The notes beneath the pieces were generated by a model. It was not told the DNA's origin, made no database searches, and worked only from the letters and a program-made list of their open reading frames with translations. Shown here in pieces: positions 58,647-64,000 of a stretch of 64,000 nucleotides of DNA. The position numbers were made by a program, and so were the translations under genes. The first letter of the stretch is position 1, and every line of letters begins with the position of its first letter. Source of the stretch: Bacillus_AB infantis_C (GTDB lineage: Bacteria > Bacillota > Bacilli > Bacillales > Cytobacillaceae); contig NZ_JBNILH010000006.1 of the NCBI RefSeq assembly GCF_050107595.1, forward strand, positions 124,001-188,000. The letters are read 5' to 3'.

Positions 58647-59206
58647 TTAGATGTCTATAAACTTAATCACTCTCGCCGGGTTTCCGCCGACAACGGCATT
58701 ATCAGGCACATCCTTTGTTACAACTGCACCTGATGCAATAACTGCATTGTCCCCAATCTTTATGCCCGGATTAATGACGGCCCTGCCCCCGACCCAGACA
58801 TTATTTCCAATGGTGACAGGCTTCCCGAACTCCGGGCCGGCATTCCGCTCTTCCGGATGCAGCGGATGCCCTGCTGTATAGATATGTACACCTGGAGCCA
58901 TAAAGCAGTTATCGCCGATATTCACTTCACACACGTCCAGGATGACACAGTCAAATTTGCATAAAAGTTTTCGCCAATCTTGATGTTATAGCCATAGTCA
59001 CAGCGGAAGCTTGGTTCAATATAAAGCTTCTTCCCAGTCAATCCCAACAGCTCTTTTAAAAGCGCTGTCCGTTTCTTCTCTTCAGTTTCTTCTGTCAAAT
59101 TGAACAGCCGTGTCAGTCTGCGTGCATTGGCCCTTTCTTTTACAAGGATTGGATCTGCCGCATCATATAGCTCACCTGCAAGCATCTTTTCTTTTTCAGA
59201 CAGCAT
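58647..59206 (-). pseudogene. maa: Sugar O-acetyltransferase (maltose acetyltransferase type), frameshifted
   Basis: Two frames together make one left-handed beta-helix acetyltransferase. The 5' part reads MLSEKEKMLAGELYDAADPI...CDYGYNIKIGENFYAN and ends early; the 3' part continues CEVNIGDNCFMAPGVHIYTA, IGNNVWVGGRAVINPGI and ends with the usual NPARVIKFI. Restoring one T in TTT at 58956-58958 (minus-strand AAATTTGAC to AAATTTTGAC) yields the family's NFDC. So either a real frameshift or a sequencing error. The 186-residue restored protein matches Maa. Confidence 0.85.
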
Positions 59207-59353
59207 ATTAGTGGTACCCCTTCCAGATTGAGAGTTTACCCTTATTCTACTTGCTCTTTGGGCAAGGAGCCAGTTGCATCAGGTTGCAGATTAGCCAATT
59301 TCCCCAGTGTATGCTACCATTTATCCAACAAACTGATAGTGTGGTGATTGAGG

Positions 59354-59731
59354 ATGGACAATGGGCAGCCTACAAAGGATTCTAAGTATATCCAGCAGCA
59401 TTTGGCCAATGAGCGGACCTATCTGGCCTGGGTCAGGACAAGCATCACAATTATAGGAGTCGGCTTCCTTATCACAAATCTTCACTTTTCCACTCTGCCG
59501 GCTGCTTCGATGATAGGAGACGCCCTGGCGCAGATCATCGGGCTTGCCTCCATTATTGTGGGTATATTGACGATCATCATGACCACAATCGGCTACTTCA
59601 GGAAAGGGCATGAAATCAACAGCCAATCATTCAGGTTTTCCAGAAGGATGATTGTTCTCCTCTCAGCTCTTTTGCTGCTCATCTTCGCAGTGTTCGGATT
59701 TTATTATATGTTCGTTTGGGGAATTCTTTAA
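59354..59731 (+). CDS. DUF202 (YidH-like) membrane protein
   Basis: 125 residues with three membrane segments. The hallmark N-terminal LANERTYLAWVRTSITIIGVG is present, plus GYFRKGHEINSQSFRFSRR. Cytoplasmic N-terminus, unknown function. The start is ATG 59354 rather than TTG 59348, by the GTGGTGA element upstream. A strong terminator follows. Confidence 0.9.
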   Translation: MDNGQPTKDSKYIQQHLANERTYLAWVRTSITIIGVGFLITNLHFSTLPAASMIGDALAQIIGLASIIVGILTIIMTTIGYFRKGHEINSQSFRFSRRMIVLLSALLLLIFAVFGFYYMFVWGIL

Positions 59732-59738
59732 AGCAATC

Positions 59739-59774
59739 AAAAGCCTGGCACTCATCTTGTGCCAGGCTTTTTTG
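59739..59774 (+). terminator. Intrinsic terminator with CCTGGCAC motif
   Basis: AAAAGCCTGGCAC (59739-59751) pairs with GTGCCAGGCTTTT (59759-59771) and continues in T. Confidence 0.93.
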
Positions 59775-59791
59775 TTTATTTCACCCATTTT

Positions 59792-60274
59792 TCAAGCTGG
59801 GCCTGTACCTCCATAGACAGGGTCTGTTGCAGGCACCGGTACACTGCGGATATCTGAGAGTGCCTGCGCGCGCCCTCCCGGATCTTTCTTTTTCAAATCA
59901 TGACTCATTCCATCCGGGTAGGCTCCAACAACCTCAAAGTCTTCTGAGCTGTCGACGTTTTTATGTCCTGTCCCTGCAGGCAGCACAATGACATCCCCCG
60001 CTTTCACTTCAACTCTTTCTCCACCGTCCCCGCCTAACAGAATAGTAGCGCGGCCTGAACGGACACCGAGGACTTCGTGAGAGTTGCTGTGATAGTGATG
60101 GTAGTCGAACACACCGCCTGTCCATGTGCCGAGCCAGTTATGGCGGGTAAATGTTCCCTCTATTGTATTGGCATTGTCACTGAAGATTCCTTCATAGATG
60201 ATGACAGGCAATTCCTGATTGTTCGGGATATCACCATTGTCCTGCAGAAAAAACGATCTTACTTGCGCACTCAT
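59792..60274 (-). CDS. Cupin-domain protein (YjlB-like)
   Basis: 160 residues. The cupin motifs are visible: DYHHYHSNSHEVLGVRSGRA (motif 1, G(X)5HXH(X)3-4E) and VLPAGTGHKNV (motif 2, PXGXXH). This resembles B. subtilis YjlB. A metal-binding enzyme or regulator with unknown substrate. ATG 60274 (AAGGAG 9 bases upstream) is preferred over ATG 60280. Convergent with DUF202. Confidence 0.9.
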   Translation of the reverse strand: MSAQVRSFFLQDNGDIPNNQELPVIIYEGIFSDNANTIEGTFTRHNWLGTWTGGVFDYHHYHSNSHEVLGVRSGRATILLGGDGGERVEVKAGDVIVLPAGTGHKNVDSSEDFEVVGAYPDGMSHDLKKKDPGGRAQALSDIRSVPVPATDPVYGGTGPA

Positions 60275-60295
60275 GTGCATCCACTCCTTTACAGG

Positions 60296-61141
60296 TTATA
60301 AATTGCGGGCGCTGAACGTATCGCCGCCCTCTATCGTTCCACTCTGGAAGCCTCTATTGAACCAGCGCTTCCTCTGTTCAGAGGTGCCGTGGGTAAAGCT
60401 TTCCGGGACTGCATAGCCCTGTGCCTTTTTCTGGATTGTATCATCGCCGACTGCATGGGCTGCCTGGATCGCTTCCTCCAGATCACCTTGCTCTAGATAA
60501 CCCATTCCCTGTGCATGATGCGCCCAAACGCCGGCATAATAATCAGCCTGAAGCTCAAACCTGACCTGATATTTATTGAATTCTTCCTGGCTGAGCTTTT
60601 GGCGGAGAGGCATAATTTCATCCGTAGTGCCAAGGAGCGTCTGGACATGATGGCCGACTTCATGGGCAACAACATAGGCCATGGCAAAATCGCCAGGCGC
60701 CTGGAATTTTTCCCGAAGCTCCCTATAGAAGCTTAAATCAATATAAAGCTTTTGGTCCCCAGGGCAATAAAATGGCCCGACCGATGCTCCTGCTGCTCCG
60801 CAGGCAGACTGGACGCTGCCGGTATACAGAACAAGGGTAGGCTCCTTGTACTCCATCCCCCGCTCCTGGAAAATCTCACTCCAGACTTCCTCTGTATCCG
60901 CCAGCACTACTGATACAAAATCGGCCAGCTCCCTTTCCTCGGCCGTTTCTTCATAAGGTGCAGGCGACTGCTCCCCTCCGGTCATCCCCAGACCGCCAAG
61001 AAGTTCGCCGGGATTGCCTCCCAATAGTGTAATAATCAGGACAATGACAATACCTCCGAGGCCTCCCCCGACGAGCGTTTTGCCGCCCATTCCCCTTCTA
61101 TCCTCAACATTGGAGCTCGCTCTTCTTCCCTTCCATTTCAT
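60296..61141 (-). CDS. YpfJ/KPN_02809-family neutral zinc metallopeptidase
   Basis: 281 residues: N-terminal basic head, one membrane segment (about 25-41), Gly/Glu linker, and a metallopeptidase domain. The zinc motif is His160-Glu161-x-x-His164 in VVAHEVGHHVQTLLG; the CGAAGASVGPFYCPGDQKLY block before it and the late ELQADYYAGVWAHH with a further Glu/His belong to the family. It acts outside the membrane. Substrates unknown. Follows the cupin gene's start by about 15 bases on the same strand, so possibly co-transcribed with it. Confidence 0.94.
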   Translation of the reverse strand: MKWKGRRASSNVEDRRGMGGKTLVGGGLGGIVIVLIITLLGGNPGELLGGLGMTGGEQSPAPYEETAEERELADFVSVVLADTEEVWSEIFQERGMEYKEPTLVLYTGSVQSACGAAGASVGPFYCPGDQKLYIDLSFYRELREKFQAPGDFAMAYVVAHEVGHHVQTLLGTTDEIMPLRQKLSQEEFNKYQVRFELQADYYAGVWAHHAQGMGYLEQGDLEEAIQAAHAVGDDTIQKKAQGYAVPESFTHGTSEQRKRWFNRGFQSGTIEGGDTFSARNL

Positions 61142-61315
61142 GGTTTATCCTCCCTGCTGCCATTTTCTTTCGCAAGAATCATATCTTTTAGTCATATACC
61201 CGCACAGGACAGGAATTATCTCCATTAAGGGCCGGAATTTTTTACATATAGGAAAGGCATGATCATCCTGTTTCTATCATATAAATGGATATTTACCGAT
61301 TCAGGAGGCCGTATT

Positions 61316-62374
61316 ATGCAAAAACTTTTTGTAAGGCCCTATTTGACCACCCATAGCCTGCAGCCTGAGAATCAGGAATCGCCCATTGAGTTCATTTCAG
61401 GCAGGAGAGTCGGCAATTCGCTTTTTTACCGGAGAAATCATTTTGCCTATCCTTCGCTTTCAGCATCTGCCTATTGGCTGCCTGTCAATGGATTGGTTTC
61501 TTCACCCCGGCTCTATTCCCTGACCGAATTAATGAATCTCCCATCGAGAACCGTGACCGCCATTTTGGAATGCGCCGGGAACAAGAGGAGCCTTTTTGAA
61601 CCCAAAACCTTCGGTGAGCAATGGGAAAAAGGCGCGGTCAGCCAGGGAAGCTGGAAGGGTGTTCCGCTTGCCTCCCTCCTCGAGGGGGCGGGCATCCAGA
61701 ATGGAGCGGCAGAAGTCATCTTTGAGGGCTATGACTTTGGAGAAAGAACCGATCTTAACGAGGTTTATTCCTTTACAAGAAGCCTTCCGCTGGAAAAAGC
61801 CCTTCATCCGGATACACTGGTTGCCTACGAATATAACGGAAAGCCGCTTCCCTTCAAGCACGGCTTTCCATTAAGGCTTATCGTTCCCCAGTGGTATGCG
61901 ATGGCTTCGGTCAAGTGGCTCAAAAGCATAACCGTTGCAGATGCTCCGTTTACAGGACCTTTCCAGACTATTGATTATGTCTATTATCCTCATAAAGAAA
62001 AGGATGAAGGAGCAGCACCAGTAACGAGGCTCCATGTCAACAGTTCCATCCGCCATCCATTGGACGGGCAGATTCTTCAAACCGGAAGCCATCCTGTCAA
62101 AGGCATTGCATGGACTGGTAAAGGGAAAATCGAAAAAGTGGAGATTAGCACCGATGGAGGTGAAAACTGGAAGGAGGCAAGGCTTGAAAGCCAGCCAGCC
62201 AGCGGGTATGAGTGGCAGCCCTGGGCGTACGAGTGGGAGGCCGGCAAAGGAGAATACACTCTTATGTCCAGAGCGTATGATACACATGGCCGTGTACAGC
62301 CGGCTTCCCCATTTTGGAATAGGAAGGGGTATGGGTATCATGCGATTGATATGGTGAGTGTTAAGGTGGAGTGA
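61316..62374 (+). CDS. Sulfite-oxidase-type molybdopterin oxidoreductase
   Basis: 352 residues. The Moco-ligand Cys86 lies in LECAGNKRSLF; the oxidoreductase domain (about 50-240) carries GSWKGVPLASLLEGAGI and FPLRLIVPQWYAMASVKWL; the C-terminal Ig-like dimerisation domain (about 250-352) has GIAWTGKGKIEKVEISTDGG. No signal peptide is seen, so it is likely cytoplasmic, unlike secreted YedY. Substrate may be sulfite or another oxyanion/sulfoxide. ATG 61316 has AGGAGG 7 bases upstream. Confidence 0.92.
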   Translation: MQKLFVRPYLTTHSLQPENQESPIEFISGRRVGNSLFYRRNHFAYPSLSASAYWLPVNGLVSSPRLYSLTELMNLPSRTVTAILECAGNKRSLFEPKTFGEQWEKGAVSQGSWKGVPLASLLEGAGIQNGAAEVIFEGYDFGERTDLNEVYSFTRSLPLEKALHPDTLVAYEYNGKPLPFKHGFPLRLIVPQWYAMASVKWLKSITVADAPFTGPFQTIDYVYYPHKEKDEGAAPVTRLHVNSSIRHPLDGQILQTGSHPVKGIAWTGKGKIEKVEISTDGGENWKEARLESQPASGYEWQPWAYEWEAGKGEYTLMSRAYDTHGRVQPASPFWNRKGYGYHAIDMVSVKVE

Positions 62375-62377
62375 ACT

Positions 62378-62413
62378 AATAGCCAGGCACCGATGAAAAG
62401 GTGCCTGGCTATT
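62378..62413. terminator. Bidirectional terminator with CCAGGCACC stem
   Basis: AATAGCCAGGCACC (62378-62391) pairs with GGTGCCTGGCTATT (62400-62413), a 14-base perfect stem. Confidence 0.92.
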
Positions 62414-62414
62414 A

Positions 62415-63725
62415 TCATGGCAGTTCTACAGTAAAAGCTTCAAACATTTCCGGCTCAGGCATGACAAAGGCTTTGAAAATCAGTTCCTTACTCCCAGCTG
62501 CCTTAAATACTTGTTTATATAGGTTTCCTTCCACCCTTTCAGCAAACGGTTCCTTCTCAATTGTGAGGTTTTCTCCATCAGCCGTCTCAAGAATGGTAGG
62601 ATTTCTCGTCAGCTGGTCATCATAGGCAAATTTACTGTCCACCCTGAAAAATAAGGTGGTACTTTTCTTTGTACGCTCTATGTCTGTTACCGTTATTTTG
62701 TCTCCCCCTCTCTGCTCAAGTATAGCTGGAAGACCGCCTTCATTAAGAGGAATTATTACTTCTTCAGGAGCGCTATGCTGGGCCGGCAGCGTATAGGGGA
62801 TGATGCTCAAGGATTTAGTCCCCTCTTTTACCGGAGAGTATAACATACTAAGCGTTGCCTCCTCCTTTCCGTCCACAGTATTGCCATGCCCGCTTCCCGA
62901 CATCTGCCTGAGCGCCAACCCCTGATTATCCACAATATTGAAGTGCAAATCTGTATAAGGATCCAGCTTTGTTTGTTCCAAATCAGCTGTCAGACTGACA
63001 GAAAGATCCGTACCAGCAGGGCCGATCTTAACTGAATTCACATTCACTTCCATCCCTTGAATGTTTTTGGTTTCTTTAGGCCGGATAACCGTCACTTCGC
63101 CGGACTGTTTGACCGGGAATTCAAATTCCCACTTCCCCGGCATCAGACCGACTGCATCCACCCTGAACTTCATGGTGAACTCCTCCGGAAGCTCTTCGGT
63201 CGGATTAATATCCAGAATCCCCTGGTATTTTGCCGGTGTAACAAACTTTCCTGACGAGCCTGAGCTAAAGTTGATTTCCTTGCCATCCACATAAATAGCC
63301 GGCCGCTCCATTTCTCCGATCGCCAAAAGCGACTCATGTGTGAACCCAAAGGCCAGCCTGGTTCCATCATAAAAGACTTCATTTATGGTTAAAGTGATGC
63401 CTTTATCTGTTGCCGATTTGCCGACCACTTGGGTAAGACCTTTTGCATCGGCAATTTCCAGCCCTTCATCTCCCGAACCGCTGAAAAAGGTGCCCACCAC
63501 CGGGATTTCGGAAGCGATTTTTGCAATGGCAGGAGAGTACATAGCCGATCCAATAAATAGGGCAAAACCTGCTGCAGCAGCACTGATGGTGTATAATGCT
63601 TTGCGCCTTAATGTTTTTTTCGGCTTGGTTTCCATTACAGCTTTGCTTATTATGTTATCCAACTTATCTTTCGGCACAGCTATTTTGTCTATTTCTTCCT
63701 TGAATTGAGGAAATTCGCTATTCAT
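62415..63725 (-). CDS. DUF4179 anti-sigma-factor-like membrane protein
   Basis: 436 residues: a cytoplasmic N-terminal region (about 1-44) that probably binds the sigma factor, one membrane segment (about 45-65), and a large extracytoplasmic domain with the DUF4179 opening MYSPAIAKIASEIPVVGTFF. DUF4179 proteins are typically anti-sigma factors for ECF sigma factors encoded just upstream, as here. Start ATG 63725 (AGGAGG upstream) overlaps the sigma gene by 8 bases, so translation is coupled. Confidence 0.92.
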   Translation of the reverse strand: MNSEFPQFKEEIDKIAVPKDKLDNIISKAVMETKPKKTLRRKALYTISAAAAGFALFIGSAMYSPAIAKIASEIPVVGTFFSGSGDEGLEIADAKGLTQVVGKSATDKGITLTINEVFYDGTRLAFGFTHESLLAIGEMERPAIYVDGKEINFSSGSSGKFVTPAKYQGILDINPTEELPEEFTMKFRVDAVGLMPGKWEFEFPVKQSGEVTVIRPKETKNIQGMEVNVNSVKIGPAGTDLSVSLTADLEQTKLDPYTDLHFNIVDNQGLALRQMSGSGHGNTVDGKEEATLSMLYSPVKEGTKSLSIIPYTLPAQHSAPEEVIIPLNEGGLPAILEQRGGDKITVTDIERTKKSTTLFFRVDSKFAYDDQLTRNPTILETADGENLTIEKEPFAERVEGNLYKQVFKAAGSKELIFKAFVMPEPEMFEAFTVELP

Positions 63726-64000
63726 TGACACACTCCTCCTTCATCTTCTCCCGCAGCAGCCCGATCCCGCGATGGATATTTGTTTTAACAGTGCCTTCCG
63801 GACATTCCAGCAATTCTGCAATCTGCCTCACTGAATAATCGCGATAATACCGGAGCATCAAAACAGTCTTATACTTCTCATCCAAGCCCTTTATCAATTC
63901 CAGCAATTCAGAACCGCCATCTTCCGGCATATAGGGAGATGTTTTTCCTTCCAGCGCTTCTCTTTCCATTGGGATGACCCTGCTTTTCTTTTTCAGCAGG
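63718..64000 (-). CDS. ECF RNA polymerase sigma factor, C-terminal part (start outside window)
   Basis: The visible 94 residues, open to the window edge (LLKKKSRVIPMEREALEGK), contain region 4: LLELIKGLDEKYKTVLMLRY, DYSVRQIAELLECPEGTVKT and NIHRGIGLLREKMKEE, the DNA-binding domain recognising the -35 element. Region 2 lies outside. Paired with the DUF4179 anti-sigma gene; envelope stress is a likely signal. Confidence 0.9.
   Translation of the reverse strand, partial: LLKKKSRVIPMEREALEGKTSPYMPEDGGSELLELIKGLDEKYKTVLMLRYYRDYSVRQIAELLECPEGTVKTNIHRGIGLLREKMKEECVNE

Overview
The window looks like a chromosomal segment of a mesophilic, spore-forming Bacillaceae species (Bacillus sensu lato, in the Cytobacillus/Mesobacillus/Rossellomorea neighbourhood). 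The evidence is strong AGGAGG-type ribosome binding sites, frequent TTG/GTG starts, short intergenic hairpin terminators, and close relatives of Bacillus families: YeeI, YndM, OhrR/OhrA, a CYP152 P450, PepV and a KatE-type catalase. No rRNA, tRNA, CRISPR array, insertion sequence or prophage block is visible. The species is not determined. Recognition is from memory of protein families, not from database searches.

Layout. 1-8 kb: the end of a CorA transporter, an unknown protein, a noncoding palindromic repeat, a lipoprotein, VOC and DinB-type proteins, a YebC/YeeI regulator, and a membrane-fused phosphate-binding-like protein. 8-17 kb: a LigB/MEMO-type protein overlapping PepV, a beta-helix protein, a ZIP transporter, YndM, a lipoprotein metalloprotease and a HAD phosphatase. 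17-32 kb: CstA, a second lipoprotein metalloprotease, a LemA/TPM operon, a CYP152 fatty-acid peroxygenase, a cold-shock protein, a diguanylate cyclase, a large catalase with a sigma-B-like promoter, and a Clp_N-GNAT fusion. 32-44 kb: Rex-controlled L-lactate dehydrogenase, a 2OG-Fe oxygenase, an SPL-type radical SAM protein, an S66 peptidase, several very small proteins, two noncoding repeat clusters, and the OhrR/OhrA peroxide pair. 44-57 kb: an XRE regulator/membrane protein pair with repeated operators, Nudix and hydrolase genes, an aldehyde dehydrogenase, a PspA operon, a LysM amidase, an alcohol dehydrogenase and a two-component system. 57-64 kb: a secreted tandem-repeat protein, a frameshifted sugar acetyltransferase, a cupin, a YpfJ-type metallopeptidase, a sulfite-oxidase-like enzyme, and an ECF sigma/anti-sigma pair cut by the window edge.

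Themes. Many genes concern the envelope (LemA/TPM, PspA, LysM amidase, two-component system, lipoproteins, ECF sigma) and redox or peroxide stress (KatE, Ohr, CYP152, Rex-Ldh). The clearest regulatory signals are two Rex boxes before ldh, a perfect palindrome at the ohrA promoter, duplicated near-palindromes before the XRE gene, and sigma-B-like promoters before katE and perhaps the beta-helix gene. Three genes carry apparent frameshifts (39.5, 46.6 and 58.95 kb) and one GNAT gene has lost its 5' end. The two homopolymer cases could be decay or assembly error.

I found no clear-cut new multi-gene system. The best candidates for undescribed biology are the two-component system beside a 49-residue-repeat secreted protein, the PspA operon with a His-rich membrane partner, the membrane-anchored PstS-like fusion with its operator, the Clp_N-GNAT fusion, and the two families of noncoding repeats.
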